7,137 bases of DNA from CAZKZZ01 sp964557375 (lineage in GTDB: Bacteria > Spirochaetota > Spirochaetia > SPDA01 > CAZJBZ01). Below, piece after piece: positions 1 to 5,617 of this stretch. Made by a program: the position numbers and the translations under genes. The stretch covers positions 1 to 7,137 of the forward strand of contig CAZKZZ010000180.1 in the NCBI GenBank assembly GCA_964557375.1, in the 5' to 3' direction. The notes under the pieces are model-generated. The model was not told where the DNA came from. It saw only the letters and a program-made list of their open reading frames with translations, and ran no database searches. Numbering within the stretch: position 1 is the stretch's first letter; each line of letters begins with the position of its first letter.

Positions 1-8
1 AGTATAGC

Positions 9-46
9 AAAAAATTGAGGTCAATATATAGTGATCATAACCCAAT
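9..46 (-). terminator. Possible intrinsic terminator after the last gene
   Basis: On the minus strand, 20 nt past the stop of protein B, an arm AUUG-GGUUA (46-38) can pair with UGACC-U-CAAU (23-14), leaving one bulged U and a 14-nt AU-rich loop. Six U residues (14-9) follow; the first also forms the base pair closing the stem. The stem is modest in GC, so the call is tentative, but position and U-run fit the end of the operon. The remaining 65-nt tail shows no gene. Confidence 0.45.
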
Positions 47-65
47 ATCATATACAGAAAAATCT

Positions 66-1208
66 TTATCCGAACCGCAGCGCGTACTTAAAAAACGCTT
101 TTACTTTCTCTACAGACGTGTCCGGCTGAATGATGTGAGCGGGGGCAATGATATAGCCGCCGTTTTCGGAACCTGCCTGTATACGGTCTGCGATATGCTC
201 TGCAATCTCCTGCTCACTTCCCATGGGCAGTGTCCGCTGGATATCCACTCCGCCGAGAAAGGAGAGTTTGTCTCCGTAGTTCTCCTTGATATTCTTTAAC
301 GACATGTCCTTTGCCAGAGGCTGGATCGGATTCAGCACATCGAGGCCGATCTCGATGAGGTCCGGTATGATAGGAAGAATCGAACCGCACGAATGATAGA
401 TTATTTTTACATCAGGGTCCCTGTTTTTGAAATCAGAAATAAGGGCTGCCATTCGCGGCTTGAGATTCTCCCGCCAGAAATCTGGGGGGAGAAGCATTCC
501 GTCCTGTGTGCCCACATCATCACCTATCCAGATAAAATCAACCCCGAGATCGACCAGTTTTCGCCCGCTTTTAAGCGAAAAATCGAACAATTTATCGAGG
601 AGGTGATGTGTATATACCTCGCCTGTCATAAAATCCATAAGGAATTTTTCGAACCCGGTAAGGTTCCAGGCCGTCTCGAAGGCATTGACGCCTGTAAAAC
701 CGATTACCGCGTATTCGTTCTTATACGTTTCGATCTCTCCGCGTGCAATGTCCCATCGCCAGAGCTCGGTCGGGTCGGGTGCGTGCCACGATTCAATATC
801 ATCGATCGTTGCCGCTTCAGTAAGGGGCCGCCCGATGATTTCGATGTGGTGGCCCACTTTCCGGGAAGTCAATCCCCATTCGTCGGTGAGGTCGGTAGAC
901 CGGTCCGGTGCCCCGCCGGCGGCTTTCGATTGCCGGGGCGCGGGTTTCGGCGGCCGCCGCCCCGGGCCTACCGCTATCGCATCGTTTCCCAGCGTTAAAA
1001 GAATTTCCGTGTAGCTTACCCTGTCCGCTACAAAACAGGGAAGCGGTTCGTCCGGTTTGACGGAATGCGCGTTTCGCTGTGCGCTCAGTTCATCGGTCAG
1101 TTCATCCGCCAGTTCGCGGGCATGGGAGCGGGATATATTGGCAAAGACGGGGACCCTGTCGGGCTGCTGACCGGCTACCGCAGCCAGCACTCGTTCTCGT
1201 GATGTCAT
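66..1208 (-). CDS. Uroporphyrinogen decarboxylase-like superfamily protein B (HxCG type, MtaA/CmuA-like)
   Basis: This 380-residue URO-D-fold protein is closer to the mainstream methyltransferase-like group than its neighbour. It has MTSRERVLAAVAG, then D-R-V-P (17-20), and a DEWGL block at 109-113. The conserved barrel segment WIGDDVGTQDGMLLPPDFWR lies at 227-246, the strand YHSCGS at 271-276 has His272 and Cys274 in the H-x-C zinc-site arrangement of MtaA, and LGGVDIQRTLP is at 318-328. The C-terminal APAHIIQPDT block (355-364) replaces the Cys-containing segment found in MtaA. Residues 82-106 form a Pro/Arg/Lys-rich linker encoded by an unusually GC-rich patch. A methyl- or C1-transfer role is plausible from the family, but no corrinoid protein gene is in the window. 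It is the last gene, 2 nt after protein A. Confidence 0.88.
   Translation of the reverse strand: MTSRERVLAAVAGQQPDRVPVFANISRSHARELADELTDELSAQRNAHSVKPDEPLPCFVADRVSYTEILLTLGNDAIAVGPGRRPPKPAPRQSKAAGGAPDRSTDLTDEWGLTSRKVGHHIEIIGRPLTEAATIDDIESWHAPDPTELWRWDIARGEIETYKNEYAVIGFTGVNAFETAWNLTGFEKFLMDFMTGEVYTHHLLDKLFDFSLKSGRKLVDLGVDFIWIGDDVGTQDGMLLPPDFWRENLKPRMAALISDFKNRDPDVKIIYHSCGSILPIIPDLIEIGLDVLNPIQPLAKDMSLKNIKENYGDKLSFLGGVDIQRTLPMGSEQEIAEHIADRIQAGSENGGYIIAPAHIIQPDTSVEKVKAFFKYALRFG
933..965 (-). other. GC-rich hairpin-forming patch inside URO-D-like protein B
   Basis: CCGGGGCG at 933-940 is perfectly complementary to CGCCCCGG at 958-965. The loop region overlaps a separate 12-nt perfect palindrome, CGGCGGCCGCCG, at 948-959, so two alternative folds compete. 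The surrounding stretch, about 900-970, is much richer in G and C than the rest of the window. It encodes a Pro-rich basic linker. It may be only a compositional hot spot in a poorly constrained loop. Confidence 0.6.
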
Positions 1209-1210
1209 GA

Positions 1211-2404
1211 TTATCTGTTCTCCTCCCACTCCTCCCACGCTTCAATCATTGCAAGGTAATTATCGCGGGTCCTGTCAGGCAGATAGGTAATTGGACTTGC
1301 CGTTGTATCGAGAATAAACCGCCCGTTTTTCCCGATATTCATGAGTTCCTCGGTCTGTTGCGAAATGGCCCGCGGTTGCCCGTTTTCCAGATCTCTGAAC
1401 TGTATGTTCCCGGCCAGTGTCATGTTCCCGCCGGCTGTATTCATCGCTTCTTCGAAGGTAATGTTGCCCGACGGCGGGGCTTCAACCGGGTCGAGGAGAT
1501 CGATTCCGGCATCAACCATCATGGGAAGCACTTCCTTTACATACCCGTGACAGTGGACGGCGGCGAAACAGCCTGCTTTATGGACTTTCTCTGCAAGTTT
1601 CTTCTCATAGTGGTAGATGAAATCCGCATAGATCTTCGGCGAGTTCATAGGGGGCGTGGACTGCTCGCTTCCGTTGAAACGGAACACCGGCCCCATGCCT
1701 GCTTCGAGACAGCGGCCGAGGAGAGCATCGAGCCGTTCATAGGCAATGTCGCACAGTTCTCGGAGCAGCCCCTCATCCTCGACGGTCAGCATGAGGTAAT
1801 CTTCGAAACGCATCATTCCCGAAACGGTAACGAGGGGGGTGTCTACCTGAATCAAGGTTATACCCGACTCCCCGAGCCGTTCTTTTTCCGTGTTGTAGGC
1901 GGAAAAATCCATCTCCGGGGCCTCATAGGGGATGGACATGATTTTTTTGAGATCATCAATTTCCTTTACCGGTTCCTCAACAATCCACTGCGTAGAAACG
2001 TCTTTTTGAAACTTAACGGTAAAGGCGAGATCGCCCTTCGGAGCAGGGACCCGGTATTTCTCGATACGGTAATCTCCATCATACTCAACCGACTGCTGCT
2101 CAATATAGCGGGGAGGTATCATCAAGAACCTGTTGCTTGCGTTGTCGGGGATTTTGCACTCCAGGATGATCTCCCCGTCTGCTTTCCGGTACCTAGACAG
2201 CACCTTTGCACGGTTTTTGTCCCGGGTTATCCAGGAATCGGTGAACGGATCATATTCGAGCCCGGAGCCGATGGTCCTGTACCGGTCAGGTTTCGTGTAC
2301 GATGCAAACCGGGGATCGAGATTGAACTCGTCCCGCAGCCACATCGGCGCGCGGTCCGTTTTTTCCCCTCGAAGTGTGCGTATAATTCTCTCCTGTGGTG
2401 TCAT
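1211..2404 (-). CDS. Uroporphyrinogen decarboxylase-like superfamily protein A (HxHG variant)
   Basis: The 397-residue product is a URO-D/MtaA-like TIM-barrel protein. It shows the family start M-T-P-Q-E-R-I-I-R-T-L-R-G-E followed by D-R-A-P (17-20), the mid-protein GSEQSTPPMNSPKIY segment (245-259), and an active-site strand AAVHCHGYV (281-289). It also has a DLLDPVEAPP strand (302-311) and an N-Y-L-A-M-I-E-A C-terminal helix. Known members are HemE, which decarboxylates porphyrinogen, and MtaA/CmuA, which move methyl groups between corrinoids and thiols using a zinc site with H-x-C. Here the strand reads H284-C-H286-G, so the usual Cys position is His. Function is therefore uncertain; it is not a credible HemE in this context. 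Its 5' neighbour is the permease pair, and a second, different paralogue follows after 2 nt. Cytosolic, with no signal peptide. Confidence 0.88.
   Translation of the reverse strand: MTPQERIIRTLRGEKTDRAPMWLRDEFNLDPRFASYTKPDRYRTIGSGLEYDPFTDSWITRDKNRAKVLSRYRKADGEIILECKIPDNASNRFLMIPPRYIEQQSVEYDGDYRIEKYRVPAPKGDLAFTVKFQKDVSTQWIVEEPVKEIDDLKKIMSIPYEAPEMDFSAYNTEKERLGESGITLIQVDTPLVTVSGMMRFEDYLMLTVEDEGLLRELCDIAYERLDALLGRCLEAGMGPVFRFNGSEQSTPPMNSPKIYADFIYHYEKKLAEKVHKAGCFAAVHCHGYVKEVLPMMVDAGIDLLDPVEAPPSGNITFEEAMNTAGGNMTLAGNIQFRDLENGQPRAISQQTEELMNIGKNGRFILDTTASPITYLPDRTRDNYLAMIEAWEEWEENR
1220..1238 (-). repeat. Tandem 9-nt repeat carrying two Shine-Dalgarno cores
   Basis: GTGGGAGGA occurs twice in a row at the end of protein A, encoding part of its acidic W-E-E-W-E-E tail. 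The inner copy supplies GGAGGAG, 11 nt before the ATG at 1208 of protein B, which is a little long but usable. The outer GTG at 1238 is in frame with protein B and would add ten residues (MGGVGGEQII). It is judged unlikely because the repeat itself is the ribosome binding site and because homology to protein A begins at MTSRER. Confidence 0.55.
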
Positions 2405-2406
2405 AC

Positions 2407-3255
2407 TCATCCCTTGATAGCTCCGGCCGTAAGGCCCCGGATAAAGTTTTTCTGGGCACTCAATAAAATAATCAGCATGGGCAGGCCGCAAATGAGAGAG
2501 GCTGCCGCCATCTGGTTCCAGTAAATATTGACCGCGGTGATGTAGTTCGCCAGGCCAATAGAAATAGTCAGTTTCTTGTCGGTTTCTAAAAGGATCCGGG
2601 CGAACGGATATTCACTCCAGGTGAGTATAAAAGACATGACCGCAACCGTTGCAATACCGACCCGGGAGAGGGGAAGTGTGATCCGCCAGAACACGCCCGG
2701 AACGGAGCAGCCTTCTACGGAAGCGGCCTCTTCCAGTTCCGTAGGAAGGGTCTGGAAAAAACTGTAGAACAGCCACGTGGCGAACGGGACCTGAAAGAGA
2801 AGATACACGAACACGACCCCCGCTCTCGTATTGTAGAGGCCGATTTTCGAGATGAAAATAAACTCCGGGATCATAACAGCCGGTCCGCTCAAGAACTGGA
2901 TGATGAGAAATATACCGAGTACGAGCATTTTCCCCTTGATAGTGAAGCGGGCAAGCCCGTATCCGACGATCACACTGAATACGACCACCAGTCCGGTTGT
3001 AGCAACGGTTACAATAATTGTGTTGATAAAGTAGATACCCCAGTGGGTTGCGTACACGCCTGTTTCTATCAATACGCCTAACAGAGGTTTTAATGTCGGT
3101 TCTTTCGGCAGCCAGTACGGTGGCACTTTCTGGGCTTCCGCGTTCGTCTTGACCGAGTTCACCAAAAGCCATGCCAGGGGATGGAGTATCAAAACGAGGA
3201 TAAACAGGGCCAAAATGATAAGAAAAATCCGTTTTATAAGTTGTCCTGTCTTCAT
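2407..3255 (-). CDS. ABC transporter permease, MalG/UgpE type (CUT1)
   Basis: This 282-residue protein is the second half of the importer channel. The N-terminus follows the MalG pattern: a basic start, a first span at about 10-33 containing HPLAWLLVNSVK, then an extracytoplasmic region with YWLPKEPTL. Further spans lie near 75-100, 108-133, 143-166, 198-215 and 247-267. The EAA motif is complete at 176-195 (E-A-A-S-V-E-G-C, ending I-T-L-P), where the ATPase docks. The C-terminus QKNFIRGLTAGAIKG closely matches the usual family ending (QRyfvrGlTaGAvKG). Length is normal and nothing is broken. It follows permease 1 by 3 nt and its stop is 2 nt before the preferred start of the first URO-D-like gene, so the transporter and those enzymes share one transcript. 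Confidence 0.95.
   Translation of the reverse strand: MKTGQLIKRIFLIILALFILVLILHPLAWLLVNSVKTNAEAQKVPPYWLPKEPTLKPLLGVLIETGVYATHWGIYFINTIIVTVATTGLVVVFSVIVGYGLARFTIKGKMLVLGIFLIIQFLSGPAVMIPEFIFISKIGLYNTRAGVVFVYLLFQVPFATWLFYSFFQTLPTELEEAASVEGCSVPGVFWRITLPLSRVGIATVAVMSFILTWSEYPFARILLETDKKLTISIGLANYITAVNIYWNQMAAASLICGLPMLIILLSAQKNFIRGLTAGAIKG
2411..2415 (-). promoter_or_regulatory. Ribosome binding site favouring start 2404 of URO-D-like protein A
   Basis: AAGGG lies 6 nt before the ATG at 2404, within the last permease 2 codons. A second ATG, at 2410, overlaps the permease stop as ATGA and would add Met-Ser. It could use a GGAG further upstream (10-nt spacing). The 2404 start is preferred for spacing and because its N-terminus (MTPQER) aligns with that of the second paralogue (MTSRER). 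Confidence 0.6.
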
Positions 3256-3258
3256 AAC

Positions 3259-4143
3259 TCAATCCCTCAATTGGTTTCTTCTGTAGATATAGAAATAGAT
3301 CAATCCCCAGATAAGCAGAATAAAGAAGTTTATCATGGTCGCAGCGCTTGCCTGGCTCAACTTTCCGAACTGGATACCCAATTTGTAGAGAAACAGAGGC
3401 AGCGTCATACTGTAGTACATCGGTCCGCCCCCGGTCATAATACTTACCAGCACCAGGTTGTTGGTGATCCAGATCATATTTAAAAGAGACATGGTGAGGA
3501 CCTGGTATTTGATCGAAGGGAGGGTGATGTTCCATATCTCCTGCCACTTGCTCATCCCGTCCATTCGGCCTGATTCGAAAAGGGTTTCATCGATGCTGTG
3601 AATAGCGGCAATAACGACAAGAGCAAACAGCGGGAAAAGCCGCCACACAATGGTAAATGACACCGTGTACAGTGCCGTCCCCGGTGTTCCCAGCCATGGG
3701 AAACCCTGGTCGAGGATGCCGAGCCCCACAAGATACCGGTTTATGATTCCGCTCTGGCTGTGCAGCATCCACTTCCACACTCCCGCAACGATTACTCCGG
3801 GCATAATCCAGGGCAGCAGCATAAAGCTTCGAAGTACGCCGAAGAAGCGCACCCGTTCGCTTAAGAGAATACCCACGATGAGACCGAGCAAGATGACCAT
3901 AAACGTGCTGAGCAGGTTGAATTTTACCGAATTGAGTATGACGGTTACCGTCTCCCGCCGCTCGAACATCTCTTTGTATGTTTGAAATCCGACGAATTGA
4001 TTCGATCCCCCTAGAAACTGCATATCTTTGAACGAGAGTACGACATTGTAGATGAGAACACCGATTACCAGTCCGCTTATCAGTATGAATATCGGGTATA
4101 CGAATATGTAGCCCCAGGTCTGTTTATCTATCCTTCCCTTCAT
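3259..4143 (-). CDS. ABC transporter permease, MalF/UgpA type (CUT1)
   Basis: This 294-residue integral membrane protein is one half of the channel that moves the bound solute through the cytoplasmic membrane. About six hydrophobic spans are visible, near residues 12-37, 72-95, 105-127, 158-183, 212-236 and 268-287. The cytoplasmic loop that contacts the ATPase is the EAA-type motif at 190-209 (E-S-G-x-x-D-G ending in N-I-T-L-P), with Ser-Gly in place of the usual Ala-Ala. The TGGGP block at 237-241 is characteristic of the MalF/UgpA side of the pair. Length is typical of short CUT1 permeases without the large MalF periplasmic domain. Its stop lies 3 nt before permease 2. No ATPase gene is in the window, so an ATPase encoded elsewhere must energise it. 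Confidence 0.95.
   Translation of the reverse strand: MKGRIDKQTWGYIFVYPIFILISGLVIGVLIYNVVLSFKDMQFLGGSNQFVGFQTYKEMFERRETVTVILNSVKFNLLSTFMVILLGLIVGILLSERVRFFGVLRSFMLLPWIMPGVIVAGVWKWMLHSQSGIINRYLVGLGILDQGFPWLGTPGTALYTVSFTIVWRLFPLFALVVIAAIHSIDETLFESGRMDGMSKWQEIWNITLPSIKYQVLTMSLLNMIWITNNLVLVSIMTGGGPMYYSMTLPLFLYKLGIQFGKLSQASAATMINFFILLIWGLIYFYIYRRNQLRD
3264..3268 (-). promoter_or_regulatory. Ribosome binding site of permease 2 inside the end of permease 1
   Basis: GAGGG sits 8 nt before the ATG at 3255 and overlaps the last codons of permease 1. This placement makes translational coupling of the two permeases likely, matching the equal amounts required for a heterodimer. Confidence 0.65.
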
Positions 4144-4152
4144 GACATGATT

Positions 4153-4159
4153 CCCCCTT
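4153..4159 (-). promoter_or_regulatory. Shine-Dalgarno deciding the permease 1 start
   Basis: AAGGGGG lies 9 nt before the ATG at 4143. The frame is open further upstream to 4209, but that extension would run through the hairpin and has no family-like sequence. Another ATG at 4148 is out of frame. The 4143 start gives the usual short cytoplasmic tail before the first membrane segment. Confidence 0.75.
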
Positions 4160-4177
4160 GATACAGTAATTAAGACG

Positions 4178-4207
4178 GCCCACCCGGATATATGTACCCG
4201 GGTGAGC
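4178..4207 (-). promoter_or_regulatory. Intergenic hairpin between binding protein and permease 1
   Basis: In the 77-nt gap, the minus-strand RNA forms a 10-bp GC-rich stem (GCUCACCCGG with CCGGGUGGGC, one G-U wobble) around a 10-nt AU-rich loop. It is not followed by a continuous U-run, so it is more likely a stabilising or partially attenuating structure than a full terminator. The position matches the known malE-malF situation, where a structure after the binding-protein gene protects that upstream message and raises it above the permease level. The same role is inferred here. Confidence 0.6.
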
Positions 4208-4220
4208 ATCTTTCATACCA

Positions 4221-5558
4221 TTATTGTCCTGTTGCGTTATCGTAGACGGCCTGGCATTCGTCTCTGGCTGTATCCAGTACTTCCTGAGCTGTTGCATCGG
4301 TCAAGAGGAACTCCTGCATAGCAACGGAGAGTTTCTGGGTACATTCGGTAAGCCCGGGGAACCCTTCCTGCGGCAGTGCTCCTTCGAAAAGCGTGCCGGC
4401 TTCATACTCGGCTGCCAGGTCGGGATATGTCTCGGCAAACGTTTCGCTGCTCAAACTCTTCTTGTGTGTAGGGATTCTCCCGACAATAACTGATCCGGAC
4501 CAGCCTTCGTGTGCTTCGTAGGTGTTCCAGAAGTCGAGAAAATCCATGACAGCGTCCCTGTCTTTCACCATTCTTGTAACCATCTGGGCGAATGTGGGCG
4601 TCATCAAGAAGCTCGCCTTATCATAGCGGCCCGACTTGGACGACCTGAGGGGAAACGGTGCTAAGTTGTACTCGAAGTCGGGGGCAACATCGAACTGTGC
4701 TTTTAGAATGGGAGCGAATGATTCGGTAATGACCATCGAGGTCTTTCCCTGGAAGAACATCTCCGCGGCCGTTCTGAAGTTCGTTTCCATATACCCGGCA
4801 GGGGCCGTGGGGACCAAGTCCTTGTATAGATCGAGAGCATCGACAAAACCGGTACCGTCGATGACGATCTCTCCGTCGTCGAGCCAGCGTCCGCCGTTTC
4901 TGTAGGCAATACCTTCGAGCATGTTTACATCGAGATTATGACCCGATGCGGGCAGGGCCATACCGAACACCCCGTCTTTGGTCATTTTCTCAGCAATCGA
5001 GACGACTTCAGCCCAATCCTCGGGCGGCCGTGCATTTCCGTCGCTTCCGGTAATACCGGCGTCCCTGAACATTTTGGTGTTATATGCCAAGAAGGTTGTT
5101 GCATCTACATAGGTAGAGACCGCATACACTTTTCCCTCATGCATATTTGTGTTCCAGATCTCGGGCGGGTAGTTTTCTTCCCACTCGCTTACCAGTCCGG
5201 CATCGATATCGTCGAGGGGAATAATAATTCCCATCTCGGCGAACTCGGGAATACTCTGCCCGTCCAAAGCAATGATGTCGGGAAGCTGATTTGCCGAATG
5301 ACCGGAGATGACTTTCTCCCGCTTTGTACCGTAATCCTGGTAGGACCATTCGATCGTCACCCCTGGGTTTCGTTCCATATACAGTTCATTCTGTTCCAGG
5401 ATATACTCCCGCTCGTGCTGCGGACCGCCGAACTTCCACATGGTGATTACCGTTTTCCCGCTGCCCTCTTCCGCTTCCTGCTCTCCGCCTGCCCAGAGAA
5501 ATCCTGCTGCAGCGACAAGGACAAGAATCAATAAACATGTTTTCTTAAGTTTAGCCAT
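4221..5558 (-). CDS. ABC transporter extracellular substrate-binding protein, CUT1 (sugar) type
   Basis: This 445-residue protein belongs to the family-1 extracellular solute-binding proteins, which capture sugars, oligosaccharides or similar solutes outside the membrane and deliver them to a MalF/MalG-type permease pair. A signal peptide is clear: basic MAKLKK, a hydrophobic core over residues 8-22, and likely cleavage near Ala23-Gly24. It gives a mature start that is strongly acidic (GGEQEAEE). No lipobox cysteine is present; Cys8 is too early. This style is common in free-living spirochaetes. Typical family blocks are VITMWKFGG (37-45), a PDIIALDG segment (93-100), LAYNTKMFRDAG (158-168), and MVITESFAPILK (275-286). 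Length is normal. The two permeases follow directly. Sugar-type specificity is inferred from the family; the ligand cannot be read, though the preceding sulfatase suggests a sulfated compound. The start at 5558 rests on an excellent Shine-Dalgarno. Confidence 0.93.
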   Translation of the reverse strand: MAKLKKTCLLILVLVAAAGFLWAGGEQEAEEGSGKTVITMWKFGGPQHEREYILEQNELYMERNPGVTIEWSYQDYGTKREKVISGHSANQLPDIIALDGQSIPEFAEMGIIIPLDDIDAGLVSEWEENYPPEIWNTNMHEGKVYAVSTYVDATTFLAYNTKMFRDAGITGSDGNARPPEDWAEVVSIAEKMTKDGVFGMALPASGHNLDVNMLEGIAYRNGGRWLDDGEIVIDGTGFVDALDLYKDLVPTAPAGYMETNFRTAAEMFFQGKTSMVITESFAPILKAQFDVAPDFEYNLAPFPLRSSKSGRYDKASFLMTPTFAQMVTRMVKDRDAVMDFLDFWNTYEAHEGWSGSVIVGRIPTHKKSLSSETFAETYPDLAAEYEAGTLFEGALPQEGFPGLTECTQKLSVAMQEFLLTDATAQEVLDTARDECQAVYDNATGQ

Positions 5559-5564
5559 AGCTAA

Positions 5565-5570
5565 CCTCCT
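5565..5570 (-). promoter_or_regulatory. Strong Shine-Dalgarno fixing the binding-protein start
   Basis: AGGAGG lies 6 nt before the ATG at 5558, the strongest ribosome binding site in the window. It decides the start: the frame stays open upstream to an ATG at 5621 that overlaps the sulfatase stop, but that ATG has no Shine-Dalgarno and would put 21 polar residues in front of the signal peptide. A strong site fits the high expression usually needed for binding proteins. Confidence 0.85.
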
Positions 5571-5583
5571 TAAAGATTTTCTT

Positions 5584-5602
5584 GAAAGGTCAACGACCTT
5601 TC
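5584..5602 (-). promoter_or_regulatory. Perfect 8-bp inverted repeat in the sulfatase / binding-protein gap
   Basis: The arms GAAAGGTC and GACCTTTC are perfectly complementary and separated by 3 nt. They lie in the 59-nt gap between the sulfatase stop and the binding-protein start, ending 13 nt before its Shine-Dalgarno. In RNA this makes a tight hairpin. On the minus strand it is followed by A-rich sequence rather than a U-run, so it does not look like an intrinsic terminator. It could be an mRNA-processing or stabilising hairpin that separates expression of sulfatase and binding protein, or, as DNA, an operator for a dimeric regulator. No second copy was noticed in the window. Confidence 0.55.
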
Positions 5603-5617
5603 TGTTCTCGCTTTCCG

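Noticed and set aside
393..998. 201-codon plus-strand frame opposite URO-D-like protein B
   Set aside because: It is antisense to a gene with clear family motifs, and its C-terminal part merely reads the GC-rich patch. No ribosome binding site or domain was recognised.
66..2404. Annotating either URO-D-like gene as hemE in porphyrin synthesis
   Set aside because: No other haem genes are nearby, the genes are fused to a transport operon, and the active-site strands (HSCG, HCHG) and C-terminal blocks fit the divergent MtaA/CmuA-like branch rather than HemE.
1358..2524. Long open frame on the plus strand (388 codons) antisense to URO-D-like protein A and the end of permease 2
   Set aside because: It is fully opposite well-supported genes, starts without a convincing ribosome binding site, and its translation (Arg/His/Phe/Ile-rich without domain motifs) looks like a codon shadow.
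2612..3547. 311-codon minus-strand frame across both permeases
   Set aside because: It overlaps both permease genes in another frame. The product is rich in Arg, Pro, His and Tyr without membrane segments or motifs, as expected for a shadow frame.
4144..4209. Upstream extension of permease 1 to an ATG at 4209
   Set aside because: It runs through the intergenic hairpin, its residues do not resemble permease N-termini, and AAGGGGG is well placed for the 4143 start.
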